DNA of 64,000 nt from Peribacillus loiseleuriae (GCF_001183985.1 NZ_LFZW01000001.1:3400059-3464058), one strand, 5' to 3'. Shown: positions 9,211-18,176, numbered from the stretch's first letter. Notes: a model not told the origin generated them from the sequence alone. Made by a program: numbers and translations.

Positions 9211-10320
9211 GTGAGTGAAATAATACATCGAACGAAAACTCGTCCAATTAAAGTTGGAAACTTAACAATTGGCGGAAATAACGAAGTAATTGTACAAAGT
9301 ATGACAACAACGAAAACGCATGATGTTGAAGCAACGGTTGCGGAAATCCTGCGTCTCGAAGAAGCTGGTTGCCAAGTTGTACGTGTAGCCTGCCCTGATG
9401 AACGTGCGGCGAAAGCAATACCAGAAATTAAGAAAAAAATTAACATTCCACTTGTCGTAGACATTCATTTTGATTATAAGCTTGCTTTATTAGCTATAGA
9501 AGGCGGAGCAGATAAAATCCGGATCAATCCGGGTAATATTGGTCGTCGTGAAAAAGTAGAAGCTGTTGTAAAAGCAGCAAAAGCAAAAGGGATTCCCATT
9601 CGAATTGGTGTAAACGCTGGGTCGCTTGAAAGACGGATTATTGAGAAATACGGCTACCCTACAGCTGACGGAATGGTAGAAAGTGCTCTTCATCATATTA
9701 AAATTCTTGAAGACCTTGATTTTCATGATATCATCGTTTCCATGAAAGCATCTGATGTAAACTTAGCCATAGAAGCATATGACAAAGCTTCTCAAGCTTT
9801 TGATTATCCGCTTCATCTTGGAATCACGGAGTCAGGGACGTTATTCTCTGGAACTGTGAAAAGTTCAGCAGGACTTGGTGCAATTTTAAGCAAAGGTATC
9901 GGGAATACGATGCGTGTGTCTTTAAGTGCTGACCCTGTTGAAGAAGTCAAAGTTGCTCGTGAGCTATTGAAAGTATTTGGGCTTGCTTCAAACATGGCAA
10001 CACTGATTTCCTGCCCAACTTGTGGCCGAATTGAAATTGATCTTATTAGTATTGCTAATGAGGTGGAAGAATATATTCAAACCATTAAAGCACCGATTAA
10101 AGTTTCTGTTCTTGGCTGCGCGGTAAACGGTCCTGGTGAAGCGAAAGAAGCGGATATCGGGATTGCTGGAGCACGTGGTGAAGGACTATTATTCCGTCAT
10201 GGAAAAACCGTCCGTAAAGTTCCCGAAGAAACAATGGTTGAAGAATTGAAAAAAGAAATCGATCTAATTGCTGAAGAATATTATGCTAAACAACGGGCTG
10301 AAGCAGAAGCTGCGAAATAA
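9211..10320 (+). CDS. ispG: 4-hydroxy-3-methylbut-2-en-1-yl diphosphate synthase
   Basis: Penultimate step of the MEP isoprenoid pathway: reduces MEcPP to HMBPP using a 4Fe-4S cluster. At 369 residues it is the short bacterial form, with a TIM-barrel N-terminal part ([17 protein letters not shown]) and the C-terminal cluster domain. Cluster cysteines are visible in SCPTCGR and [13 protein letters not shown] start with AAAGGAGAGAATTCCAC before it. The last enzyme of the pathway, IspH, is also encoded in this window. Confidence 0.97.
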   Translation: MSEIIHRTKTRPIKVGNLTIGGNNEVIVQSMTTTKTHDVEATVAEILRLEEAGCQVVRVACPDERAAKAIPEIKKKINIPLVVDIHFDYKLALLAIEGGADKIRINPGNIGRREKVEAVVKAAKAKGIPIRIGVNAGSLERRIIEKYGYPTADGMVESALHHIKILEDLDFHDIIVSMKASDVNLAIEAYDKASQAFDYPLHLGITESGTLFSGTVKSSAGLGAILSKGIGNTMRVSLSADPVEEVKVARELLKVFGLASNMATLISCPTCGRIEIDLISIANEVEEYIQTIKAPIKVSVLGCAVNGPGEAKEADIGIAGARGEGLLFRHGKTVRKVPEETMVEELKKEIDLIAEEYYAKQRAEAEAAK

Positions 10321-10333
10321 ATAATGAAAAGAT

Positions 10334-10360
10334 AAGGCCTGGAATTGATCCAGGCCTTTC
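10334..10360. terminator. Terminator between ispG and yqfX
   Basis: AAGGCCTGGA and TCCAGGCCTT pair around a 5-base loop and are followed by T-rich sequence. It lies between convergent genes and may serve both. Confidence 0.82.
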
Positions 10361-10383
10361 TCTTTGCCCCTAATCTTACCTTT

Positions 10384-10854
10384 TTAAAAGAACGGCATGA
10401 TAAAGATTCCGACGATAATGGAAACCACTCCAACACCAATTGCCCACGCACCAAGGGTTGAAGCCCCTCTCCTGCGAGCAATGAATCCAAGGATAATCCC
10501 GACAATTCCTAAGATTACTGGCATGAAGAACAGAGACAGAATGGACACAATCAATGCGAATGCTCCAAACCCCGTTCCTGTTTTTCCATCATGATCATCA
10601 TGCTCTCTTACTGAGTAAGCACGGTTGCCCATTGGCTCAGCAAATTCTGCAGATGTTTCTTCATCATACCGGTGGGAAGAGATGTCTTTCTGCTCAGTCA
10701 CTACTGGTACAGTCTCATAACTGCGATTAATATCTGATATTACTACCTGATCTTCCTCATCCAGTGCCGTTGTATCTAAGCGATTCTCCACTGTCTCAAG
10801 CTTTTTGGATTTCCTCTTTTCATCATCCATGCTGGAATATCGATCTTCTTCCAT
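10384..10854 (-). CDS. yqfX: DUF4190-type membrane protein YqfX
   Basis: 156 residues: an acidic, low-complexity N-terminal half (about residues 1-90) and a C-terminal DUF4190-like part with two membrane helices. The helices are separated by the basic turn IARRRGAST, with Gly-rich faces (GIVGIILGFI, GAWAIGVGVVSIIVG). Function unknown. ATG 10854 is preferred because GAGGG lies 8 bp before it; the frame is open to 10887. It converges with ispG, as B. subtilis yqfX does. Confidence 0.8.
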   Translation of the reverse strand: MEEDRYSSMDDEKRKSKKLETVENRLDTTALDEEDQVVISDINRSYETVPVVTEQKDISSHRYDEETSAEFAEPMGNRAYSVREHDDHDGKTGTGFGAFALIVSILSLFFMPVILGIVGIILGFIARRRGASTLGAWAIGVGVVSIIVGIFIMPFF

Positions 10855-10996
10855 ACGTGCATCCCTCACTTTCGTTTTTAGGAGCATTTATAGTGTATGT
10901 GATTATGGTCAAAAACCTCATGAAAATTATTTCTTTGCATGGTTACATTTACTAATGGTACACTTGAAGCAAGATCGGATAAGGAGGATAACTAGC

Positions 10997-11569
10997 TTGC
11001 GAAAACGACTAGGCATTGATATCGATGGAACAATTACTAGACCTGATACATTTGTTCCATATTTAAATAAAGCTTTTCAATTATCACTCACATATGAAGA
11101 AATTAATCAATATGACTTCAATCCTTTTGTAAATGTTCCCGAAGAAGAATTTTCTAAGTGGTTTATCGAGAATGAACCCATTATTTATGCTGAATCCATT
11201 CTCGTAGACGGTGCAAAAGAGGTTTTGCATAAATGGGCAAATTCGCATGAGCTTTACTTTATTAGTGCTAGAAATAATGCCATGCTGGAAGTAACAGAAT
11301 CTTGGTTTTCAAAGCAAGAATTACAATACAAACATATTGAATTGATCGGATCACATGATAAAGTAGCGACTGCGAAGAAATTCGAGGTCGATCTTTTTAT
11401 TGAAGACAAACATGACAATGCTGTAGCTATTGCAGAAGAATGTAATATCCCAGTATTATTATTCGATACACCGTACAATCAAGATCCCATTCCTGACAGC
11501 GTTATTCGAGTTTACCATTGGCATGAAGCGGAAAAATGGGTAGAGAATTGGGTAAAAGATTCATTATAG
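10997..11569 (+). CDS. yqfW: HAD-family nucleotidase YqfW (5'(3')-deoxyribonucleotidase type)
   Basis: 190-residue haloacid dehalogenase-like phosphatase of the NT5C type, probably dephosphorylating a deoxynucleotide. The nucleophile motif DIDGT sits at the N-terminus (LGIDIDGTITRP), the second motif is FISAR, and the last is the acidic pair in LFIEDKHDNA. I start it at TTG 10997, since AAGGAGGATAACTAGC precedes it and the catalytic Asp then falls near residue 8. The upstream open frame to 10805 lacks coding character. It is followed by a terminator shared with zur. Confidence 0.85.
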   Translation: MRKRLGIDIDGTITRPDTFVPYLNKAFQLSLTYEEINQYDFNPFVNVPEEEFSKWFIENEPIIYAESILVDGAKEVLHKWANSHELYFISARNNAMLEVTESWFSKQELQYKHIELIGSHDKVATAKKFEVDLFIEDKHDNAVAIAEECNIPVLLFDTPYNQDPIPDSVIRVYHWHEAEKWVENWVKDSL

Positions 11570-11573
11570 CTGC

Positions 11574-11602
11574 AAAAAAACCATCTTCTATGATGGTTTT
11601 TT
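11574..11602. terminator. Bidirectional terminator between yqfW and zur
   Basis: AAAAAACCATC and GATGGTTTTTTT pair around TTCTAT, with T-runs on both strands, between convergent genes. Confidence 0.88.
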
Positions 11603-12018
11603 TAATAATTAATGCAGCTCGGGCATTTTCCATAAATTTCAAATTTATGACCAGAGATATCATAATCATGTAGACTTTCATTTAAATCCGTCATGGGACA
11701 AGTTTCAATCTCCTTCGTTTTTCCACACGTTAAACAAATAAAGTGGTGATGGTGGGAATGATGGCCACAAGTGAAACGGAAATGCTTCTCACCAGCTAAT
11801 TCTGTTGTTTCAAATACCCCTAAGTCCACAAAAAGGGAAAGATTACGGTAAATCGTATCAAAGCTAAGCCCTGGATAATCCGATTTCATATTTTCAAGAA
11901 CATCCTTCGCAGTTAAATATTTATCACTTGAAGAAAATAATTGAAGCATTTCTTCTCGTTTCCCAGTATGTTTATAGCCTTTATCTTTTAATAATTGCAT
12001 CGCTGTTGTTACGTTCAT
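11602..12018 (-). CDS. zur: Zinc uptake regulator Zur (Fur family)
   Basis: 138-residue zinc-sensing repressor. The N-terminal winged helix contains TGKREEML and [10 protein letters not shown], the recognition-helix region. The C-terminal dimerisation part has the His-rich sensor segment [16 protein letters not shown], and the structural zinc site is formed by CLTC plus CPSC at the end. ATG 12018 is chosen because GGAAGG lies 9 bp before it; GTG 12027 abuts that site. It is the last gene of znuC-znuB-zur, with a 15-bp gap, as in the Listeria zurAMR operon. Zur rather than Fur or PerR is judged from context. Confidence 0.93.
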   Translation of the reverse strand: MNVTTAMQLLKDKGYKHTGKREEMLQLFSSSDKYLTAKDVLENMKSDYPGLSFDTIYRNLSLFVDLGVFETTELAGEKHFRFTCGHHSHHHHFICLTCGKTKEIETCPMTDLNESLHDYDISGHKFEIYGKCPSCINY

Positions 12019-12033
12019 AAGAATCACCCTTCC

Positions 12034-12873
12034 TTACGCAAATCGTGTTTTGATTTTTCCTATAAGAATCGAGATAACTAATATTAATACAGTAAGCATG
12101 ACGATAGTGCCACCAGGTGCAAGGTCGAGATAATATGATAAGAACAGACCGGAAATGACTGAAACCTCACCGAATATCACAGAATAAAACATCATCTGCT
12201 TAAAGCCTTTTGCAAAGCGAAGACTAGCCGCAACCGGTATCGTCATTAGGGAAGAAACGAGCAAAATCCCTACAATCCGCATCGACGCAGCAATGACAAG
12301 CGCAACCATAACAATGAAAATAAAATGAATGACTTTTGAAGGAATTCCTGATGCTTTTGCATGTTCTTCGTCAAAAGACAATAAAAAAAGCTCTTTATAT
12401 AATAAGACTAGTGTTATGACAACAAAGATAGCTACAATAATAATAAGTTGCAAGTCTGTTCGGCTAACAGCACTAACACTGCCGAATAAATAGCCATATA
12501 AGTCCGTATTAAAGCCGTTTGCAAGCGAAATGAAAATCGCACTTAAACCGATTCCACTCGATAAAATAATCGGTATTGCAAGCTCTTTAAAATGTTTATA
12601 CACATTTCTCAACTTTTCAATAAATAAAGAACCTACAACGGAGAACGTCATGCCCATATACAATGGATTCAGACCCGCCAATGCAATAAAGTTCTTTTCT
12701 AATAATAAGCTAAATGCAATTCCTGCTAGGGCGACATGGCTAAGAGCATCCGCGATCATCGACATTCTCCGTACCACTACGAAAACGCCGATTAGAGGAG
12801 CCAACGCACCAATAATCAAGCCTGTTAGAAATGCATTTTGTAAAAATTCATACTGCAAAATACCCGAAATCAT
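12034..12873 (-). CDS. znuB: Zinc ABC transporter permease
   Basis: 279-residue membrane permease of the ABC-3 family (zinc/manganese/iron), with about eight helices and the characteristic SMIADALSHVALAGIAFS loop after the second helix. Pairs with the ATPase encoded just upstream. Zinc rather than manganese is inferred from the adjoining zur and Zur-like operator; a separate MntR-controlled manganese importer exists at 30.6 kb. No solute-binding protein gene is next to it. Confidence 0.92.
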   Translation of the reverse strand: MISGILQYEFLQNAFLTGLIIGALAPLIGVFVVVRRMSMIADALSHVALAGIAFSLLLEKNFIALAGLNPLYMGMTFSVVGSLFIEKLRNVYKHFKELAIPIILSSGIGLSAIFISLANGFNTDLYGYLFGSVSAVSRTDLQLIIIVAIFVVITLVLLYKELFLLSFDEEHAKASGIPSKVIHFIFIVMVALVIAASMRIVGILLVSSLMTIPVAASLRFAKGFKQMMFYSVIFGEVSVISGLFLSYYLDLAPGGTIVMLTVLILVISILIGKIKTRFA

Positions 12874-12890
12874 GGGTGACCTCCAACCTC

Positions 12891-13640
12891 TTAATGATTA
12901 TGACTGAGTAGCTGAACCCCATGACCGTATATAGAGGACAGTTCTTCTTCATTTAATTCGTTATATTCACATGCATCTCCATGGAAGTGCAGGGTTTTAT
13001 TGATACACGCAACATGCGTCACCTTATCTGTTACAGTCGCGACATCATGAGTAACTAAAATAAGCGTAATCCCTAATTGTTTATTCATCATCTCAAGAAT
13101 TTCATAAAATTGTTGGACGTTTTTTTGATCAACACCTACTGTTGGTTCATCCAAAATCATTAATTCTGGTTCACTGACGAGAGACCGAGCAATGAATACC
13201 CTTTGCTGTTGCCCTCCAGATAACTCCCCTATATTACGATCCTTAAAGCTAAGCATGCCGACAGACTCTAGCACTTTGACCACTTTCTTTTTATGTTCTT
13301 TACGTGGAATTTTAAATAAACCGATTTTTTTCGTTAATCCGCTTAGCACCACTTCAAATACCGTTGCCGGAAAACCTGAATTAAATGAATTAGCTTTCTG
13401 CGAAACAAAGCCAATCTTCTGCCAATCTTTAAACTGACGAATCGGTTGCCCAAATAATTCAATATTCCCTTTTTGTATCTTCAATACGCCGAGAATTAAT
13501 TTCAGCAATGTCGACTTTCCTGAACCATTTGGACCAACAATCGCTAAAAAGGCCCCCTGAGGTACTTGGAGAGAGACATCTTCTAAAACAAGATCTTTTG
13601 AATATTTATAGGAAATATCCTCAACCTTAATAATCGGCAT
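12891..13640 (-). CDS. znuC: Zinc ABC transporter ATP-binding protein
   Basis: About 249 residues: Walker A GPNGSGKST, signature LSGGQQQR, Walker B LMILDEPT and the H-loop THD. First gene of the zinc operon; it drives ZnuB. ATG 13640 (or the adjacent GTG 13643) fits GGGAG about 8 bp before; the frame opens at 13667 but that start has no ribosome-binding site. Transcribed from a promoter overlapped downstream by a Zur-type palindrome. Confidence 0.93.
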   Translation of the reverse strand: MPIIKVEDISYKYSKDLVLEDVSLQVPQGAFLAIVGPNGSGKSTLLKLILGVLKIQKGNIELFGQPIRQFKDWQKIGFVSQKANSFNSGFPATVFEVVLSGLTKKIGLFKIPRKEHKKKVVKVLESVGMLSFKDRNIGELSGGQQQRVFIARSLVSEPELMILDEPTVGVDQKNVQQFYEILEMMNKQLGITLILVTHDVATVTDKVTHVACINKTLHFHGDACEYNELNEEELSSIYGHGVQLLSHNH

Positions 13641-13685
13641 CACTTTCTTATCTCCCAATTTAATCACCTATTTTATTTTTATAAG

Positions 13686-13737
13686 AATCGTTACGATTTA
13701 CTTAAAGTAGTATATAAGAAATAAGGCCAATTGTAAA
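13686..13737 (-). promoter_or_regulatory. znuC promoter with Zur-like operator
   Basis: On the minus strand -35 TTTACA (13737-13732) and -10 TATACT (13714-13709) are 17 bp apart. Ten bp downstream lies AATCGTAACGATT (13698-13686), a 6-1-6 perfect palindrome that resembles the TCGTAAT-n-ATTACGA Zur box of B. subtilis. Its place over the transcription start would block initiation when zinc is plentiful. Confidence 0.75.
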
Positions 13738-13851
13738 GAAACTAAGCCTTTTGACTAATAAAATAGCCTGTACTAAATGTAAAGTATGGTTCACTTCCGT
13801 TCACTTCCGTCATATGTTAACTATATGTTAACAAATAAGGAGGTCAAATAG

Positions 13852-14112
13852 GTGAAATTATTTGAAACGATGATCAATCACAAAATTAATAAAATTCAGG
13901 CCCATGAATTGCAATCCATTGCAGGTCAGCATGGAGTCAGCCTTACCCAAAAAGATGCGCACAGTATTAGCCGCATACTAGCCGGGAGAAATATAAATGT
14001 TTTTGATTCTGTCCAGCGAAAAAATGTACTTAACGAAATTGCAGAAATTGCAGGACCTTCAACAGCAAATCAAATTGCAAAGCTTTTTACCCAACTCACT
14101 GCAAATTTCTAA
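13852..14112 (+). CDS. yqfT: DUF2624 protein YqfT
   Basis: 86-residue soluble protein of the DUF2624 family, function unknown, with predicted helices throughout (KINKIQAHELQSIAGQHG, KNVLNEIAEIAG). GTG start with AAGGAGGTCAAATAG before it. In B. subtilis yqfT sits between the zinc genes and nfo; here a 10-kb block of transporter and pentose phosphate genes separates it from nfo. Its upstream region has short tandem repeats of unknown meaning (GTTCACTTCC twice and TATATGTTAAC-like twice, 13791-13834). Confidence 0.82.
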   Translation: MKLFETMINHKINKIQAHELQSIAGQHGVSLTQKDAHSISRILAGRNINVFDSVQRKNVLNEIAEIAGPSTANQIAKLFTQLTANF

Positions 14113-14210
14113 AAAAACTGGCTATGTTAAACACCACTTTAGATAAAATGGGTTTTGGATCATTCCTGTAAACCCTTGGTTTCGCACGTCTTTGGAGCAT
14201 AGCTAAAAAA

Positions 14211-14261
14211 TAAGGAATAAAGCATGGAGGCTGTCTTTGGCCTTCATGCTTTATTCCTTTT
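14211..14261 (+). terminator. Strong terminator after yqfT
   Basis: AAGGAATAAAGCATG pairs with CATGCTTTATTCCTT in a stem of about 18-20 bp, followed by TTTTTT. Beyond it, at 14299-14312, is a lone AGTCTGACCCTTTAG, which matches one end of the dispersed GGGTCAGACC family and is probably a remnant. Confidence 0.85.
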
Positions 14262-14382
14262 TTCACTGCAGGGACTGTACCGTTTATAATGGCTGTTTTT
14301 AGTCTGACCCTTTAGTTTTAAACCAAAATCCCCAACTATATAAAGTTTATATGACACGAGTGTGAGATCACTCGTATTAAAA

Positions 14383-15912
14383 TTAATTCTTCGCTAATTT
14401 CGTTGCAACCTTTTTATCGGACGATTTTCTTCCTATTATATCTTCCGCTTGTTTGGATCGTTTTATAAAGAAAGCTAAAATTAGAGCAACACCGGCAATA
14501 CCAACAGTTACTAAGAATGCATCATTAATTCCTTCTAACATCGCTTGCATCATAATTTGCTGTTTCATTTCTACAGCTTGTGCGGCTGATGGTTGACCTA
14601 CTATATTCTTCATTGCATTTGCAGCTATTTCAGTCGCATGCGTTTCGCTGCGATTGGACATAATCGTTACCAATAATGCCGTACCAATGGCACCAGATAC
14701 TTGCTGCATGGTATTGTTCATCGCCGTCCCGTGTGGATAGTAACGTGCTGGCAATTGGTTTAAACCATTTGTCGAAACTGGCATCATCACCATTGACATC
14801 CCAAACATCCGGGCTGAGTATAAAACCATTAAGTACGTATAAGACGTATCAAGAGTTAACTTACTGAAATAATAACTCGTGATTGTAGTAATCGCTAAAC
14901 CAATGACGGCTAATATACGTCCACCGAACTTGTCAAATAACTTCCCATTAATTGGTGACATGACGGCCATCAAGATCGCCCCTGGCAACAACATTAACCC
15001 TGCATCCATTGGCGATATTCCGCGAATCGTTTGGACATAAATAGGGAGCAAGATCATAGCCGAAAACATAGCCATCGTAATCGTCATGGAAATGGCTGAT
15101 GATAAAGCAAACATTGGATATTTATAAATTCTAAATTCAAGCATTGGTCTTTCTAACTTAAATTGACGTAAAATAAACGTAACCAATGCAATGACTCCAA
15201 TGATTAATGTCCCATATACGAGTGGACTATCCCAGCCTTTCGTACCAGCAGAACTAAAGCCATATAACAACCCACCAAAGCCCAGACTTGATAAAAGAAC
15301 TGAAAGTAGATCAAGACGGATATCCACTTTTTCCTTTTTATCTTTAAGCAAGAAAAAGCCGATCAAAAGAACGATAAAAGCAATAGGTGTCACAAAGTGG
15401 AAAAGCATTCTCCAGTCATAGTTTTCAATGATCCAGCCTGATAAAGTCGGGCCAATGGCTGGTGCCCCCATTAACACTAAACCGAATACTCCCATCGCCG
15501 CCCCCCTTTTTTCCACAGGAAAGCTCGTTAACATGACATTCATTAACAATGGCATCATAATGGCTGATCCAGATGCTTGAACCATTCGACCAATTAATAA
15601 AAGCGGAAATGCGTGGGCAAAACCAGCTAAAATCGTACCAAGCGTGAATAAGAGCATGGCTGTTAAGAAAAGATTACGTACAGAATATTTTTGAATTAAA
15701 AAAGCCGTAGTCGGAATCAAAATTCCGTTTACTAACATAAAACCTGTAGACAGCCACTGTACAGTCGATGTCCCCACTTCTAAGTCTTTCATAATCGACG
15801 GCAAAGCGATATTTAGTAAAGTATTGTTTAAAAAAGCTATAAAAGCACCAATCATCAGCACCGCAAGAATCCCGTACGGTGGACGATCAGTCTTTTTCAT
15901 TGATTGATTCAT
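14383..15912 (-). CDS. lmrB: Drug:H+ antiporter, DHA2 family (LmrB/EmrB type)
   Basis: 509-residue 14-helix MFS exporter. The loop motif appears as QKYSVRN, and motif C, the antiporter signature, as LVLMGAPAIGPTLSGWI (about residues 140-160). Related Bacillus LmrB/Mdr proteins confer resistance to lincosamides, puromycin or fluoroquinolones; the substrate here cannot be read from sequence. AGGGGGAAC lies 7 bp before ATG. A palindrome straddling the leader suggests a local repressor, but no TetR/MarR gene is adjacent. The gene is not part of the syntenic B. subtilis block at this place. Confidence 0.88.
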   Translation of the reverse strand: MNQSMKKTDRPPYGILAVLMIGAFIAFLNNTLLNIALPSIMKDLEVGTSTVQWLSTGFMLVNGILIPTTAFLIQKYSVRNLFLTAMLLFTLGTILAGFAHAFPLLLIGRMVQASGSAIMMPLLMNVMLTSFPVEKRGAAMGVFGLVLMGAPAIGPTLSGWIIENYDWRMLFHFVTPIAFIVLLIGFFLLKDKKEKVDIRLDLLSVLLSSLGFGGLLYGFSSAGTKGWDSPLVYGTLIIGVIALVTFILRQFKLERPMLEFRIYKYPMFALSSAISMTITMAMFSAMILLPIYVQTIRGISPMDAGLMLLPGAILMAVMSPINGKLFDKFGGRILAVIGLAITTITSYYFSKLTLDTSYTYLMVLYSARMFGMSMVMMPVSTNGLNQLPARYYPHGTAMNNTMQQVSGAIGTALLVTIMSNRSETHATEIAANAMKNIVGQPSAAQAVEMKQQIMMQAMLEGINDAFLVTVGIAGVALILAFFIKRSKQAEDIIGRKSSDKKVATKLAKN

Positions 15913-15925
15913 TCATGTTCCCCCT

Positions 15926-15942
15926 ATGAACTCATAGTTCAT
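15926..15942. promoter_or_regulatory. Operator-like palindrome in the lmrB leader
   Basis: ATGAACTCATAGTTCAT is a 7-3-7 inverted repeat about 14 bp before the lmrB start codon, next to the ribosome-binding site. It is placed where a TetR/MarR-type repressor of an efflux gene would bind. It could also act in RNA by masking the leader. Confidence 0.5.
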
Positions 15943-16344
15943 TTTTTTATACTTATGTTCCGATTACACATTATATAATACCGATTCTAATTTTGCAATT
16001 CTAAAATAACTTAGACAGCATTAGATTAAACTAATGTGGTTATTTTTATACAGATAGCTCAAATTCACAACAAGGTGATATCGTATGAGGCAGGTAGCTT
16101 AGATGATGTAGAAAATGCTGAAGATTATGTTCGAATACATACCAAAGGAAAATATGTTTTAATGATGGGCTGGTTTAAAAATCGATTTCGTTAGTGCCAT
16201 TTTGCTTCATTTTATTACAGCCATTTTTTCAACATAAAAAGCGATAGCTTCTTTACAATTACCTGAAATAATTCCTTCCAGGTAATTTGACAAGAAACTA
16301 ACGCCTCATAGAAAACCATACAAATGGTCTTCATTTATTAACAA
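15943..16344. other. Intergenic region between lmrB and tal
   Basis: 402 bp, A/T-rich. It contains the unassigned 52-codon frame 16036-16194 and a hairpin at 16257-16285 (ATTACCTG pairing with CAGGTAAT). A weak AAGACCAT/ATGGTTTT hairpin at about 16312-16333 may end tal transcripts. Confidence 0.5.
16036..16194 (+). pseudogene. Orphan 52-codon frame, possibly a 3' gene remnant
   Basis: GTG to TAG, encoding about 52 residues with protein-like composition at the end (DDVENAEDYVRIHTKGKYV, then MMGWFKNRF). There is no ribosome-binding site, and I do not recognise it. The stretch could be the tail of a decayed gene or a real small protein. Confidence 0.25.
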
Positions 16345-17013
16345 TTAGTTTTTAGGAGCTTTTTCCCAATCAGCAGCAAATTTCTCAATGCCTTGATCTG
16401 TAAGTGGGTGCTTAGTAAGTTGCTCAATGACACTGTAAGGAATTGTCGCGATATGAGCACCAGCCATTGCTACACGAGTTACGTGATCTGGATGACGAAC
16501 TGAAGCGGCAATGATTTGTGCATCTAATTGATGAACGCGGAATAGTTCAGCGATTTTCGCTACTAATTGAACGCCATCTTCAGAAATATCATCTAAACGA
16601 CCTAAGAATGGTGATACATAAGCAGCACCTGCACGAGCTGCTAAAAGCGCTTGGTTCACAGTGAAAATAAGAGTTACGTTAACTTTAACACCTTTTGCTG
16701 CAAGATAACGAGTCGTTTCTAAACCAGCTAAAGTCATCGGAACTTTAATGGTTACCTTTTTATCTCCACCATTGATTTTAATTAATTCCTCTGCTTCTGC
16801 GATCATTTCTTCAGCTGAAACGGCAGCAGGAGTTACTTCTGCAGATACAGATTCAACAACTGGTACAGCTTGTAGAATTTCTTCAATACGATCTTCAAAT
16901 TTAACGCCTTCTTTAGCCACTAAAGATGGATTTGTTGTTACGCCAGAAAGAACGCCAACTTTATACGCTTTTTTAATATCCTCAAGATTCGCAGTATCGA
17001 TAAAAAATTTCAT
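16345..17013 (-). CDS. tal: Transaldolase (small TalC/FSA-like subfamily)
   Basis: 222 residues of the compact transaldolase family, which moves dihydroxyacetone between sedoheptulose-7-P and glyceraldehyde-3-P in the non-oxidative pentose phosphate pathway. The start [13 protein letters not shown], the TTNPSL loop and the Schiff-base lysine in TIKVPMT are diagnostic. Close relatives include fructose-6-phosphate aldolases, but the neighbours (gnd, tkt, zwf, rpiA) argue for transaldolase. GGGGGTAATTTATA precedes ATG. Confidence 0.93.
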   Translation of the reverse strand: MKFFIDTANLEDIKKAYKVGVLSGVTTNPSLVAKEGVKFEDRIEEILQAVPVVESVSAEVTPAAVSAEEMIAEAEELIKINGGDKKVTIKVPMTLAGLETTRYLAAKGVKVNVTLIFTVNQALLAARAGAAYVSPFLGRLDDISEDGVQLVAKIAELFRVHQLDAQIIAASVRHPDHVTRVAMAGAHIATIPYSVIEQLTKHPLTDQGIEKFAADWEKAPKN

Positions 17014-17186
17014 TATAAATTACCCCCATATTTTCATATAAATTATTTTCTGTGGAAAAGGGGCGGGGTTTCTAAAAAATCAGCTCCACACCGCCACTTT
17101 CATAAGGTGATTCAGTTTTTAGAATCTAACCTTGTTTACCGTTAGGCTTTAAGGCAGACCCTCATGGATGTTGTGTTGTTGCTTTC

Positions 17187-18080
17187 TTACTTCTTCTCTA
17201 CAGCATGTCCACCAAACTCATTGCGGAGTGCTGAGACAACTTTCCCTGTAAACGTATCCTCATCTAATGAGCGATAACGCATTAACAAGGACATCGCAAT
17301 GACTGGTGTCGCCATTTGAAGGTCTAAAGCTGTTTCGAGCGTCCATTTACCTTCGCCTGAAGAATGCATAATGCCTTTGATTTCGTCTAATTTCGCATCT
17401 TTCGAGAAGGCATTTTCAGTCAATTCCATTAACCATGAGCGAATAACCGATCCGTTGTTCCAAACTCTCGCGACTTTTTCATAATCATAGTCAAATTCAC
17501 TTTTTTCTAGGATTTCGAAACCTTCACCGATCGCAGCCATCATTCCGTATTCAATACCATTATGAACCATTTTTAGAAAATGTCCGCCACCTGCATGACC
17601 TGTAAAAATATAGCCATTTTCTACAGAGGTATCACGGAAAATAGGTTCAACGATCGACCACGCTTCGGCATCGCCACCTACCATATAATTGGCACCATTA
17701 CGAGCTCCTTCCATTCCACCAGAAGTACCCGCATCTAAGAAGTTTACCCCAATTTCTTTAAAGTAATTGTAACGGCGAATCGATTCCTTATAATGGGAAT
17801 TACCAGCTTCAATCACAATATCTCCAGGTTCAAGGAAAGGTTTCACTTCATCGATGACCAAATCAACAACAGAATGAGGAACCATGATCCAAAGGACTCT
17901 AGGTTTGTCTAAATTGTCAACAAGTTCTTGATAGCTAGATGTTCCCGTTGCACCAAAGTTTTTCATTTCTTGAACTGCTTGGGGATTTACATCAAATGCA
18001 ACCACTTCATGGTTGTGATCCAATAAATTTTGACCGAGATTTAATCCCATTTTTCCTAAACCGATTAATCCGACTTTCAT
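17187..18080 (-). CDS. gnd: 6-phosphogluconate dehydrogenase (decarboxylating), short YqeC-type
   Basis: 297 residues, well short of the usual 470; it matches the B. subtilis YqeC length class, which lacks most of the C-terminal helical domain. Rossmann motif GLGKMG near the start is followed by an Asp after the second strand (VVAFDVNP), where NADP-linked enzymes carry Asn-Arg-Thr. This suggests NAD+ use (inference). Substrate motifs DAGTSGG and GHFLKMVHNGIEYG with catalytic Lys/His/Asn are intact. CTTAGGAGGCGTCATC precedes ATG. The product ribulose-5-P feeds RpiA, Tkt and Tal encoded alongside. Confidence 0.92.
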   Translation of the reverse strand: MKVGLIGLGKMGLNLGQNLLDHNHEVVAFDVNPQAVQEMKNFGATGTSSYQELVDNLDKPRVLWIMVPHSVVDLVIDEVKPFLEPGDIVIEAGNSHYKESIRRYNYFKEIGVNFLDAGTSGGMEGARNGANYMVGGDAEAWSIVEPIFRDTSVENGYIFTGHAGGGHFLKMVHNGIEYGMMAAIGEGFEILEKSEFDYDYEKVARVWNNGSVIRSWLMELTENAFSKDAKLDEIKGIMHSSGEGKWTLETALDLQMATPVIAMSLLMRYRSLDEDTFTGKVVSALRNEFGGHAVEKK

Positions 18081-18121
18081 GATGACGCCTCCTAAGATAG
18101 TACAAGCAATGTATAAATCCT

Positions 18122-18176
18122 GCGCTTTCTAATTTCCTTTTTTAAGAATAAATCCATCCAGTCCATTAGAAAGCGC
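18122..18176 (-). terminator. Hairpin between tkt and gnd
   Basis: GCGCTTTCTAAT (18122-18133) pairs perfectly with ATTAGAAAGCGC (18165-18176) around a 31-base loop. There is no clean T-run, so it may be an RNA processing or stability element that separates tkt from gnd rather than a full terminator. Confidence 0.6.

Noticed and set aside
13791..13834. Tandem GTTCACTTCC and TATATGTTAAC repeats before yqfT
   Set aside because: Two units each only; no CRISPR-like spacing and no known operator match, so not reported as a regulatory site.
14356..14375. ACGAGTG/CACTCGT hairpin just after lmrB
   Set aside because: Seven-bp stem without a T-run on the lmrB strand; too weak to call a terminator.
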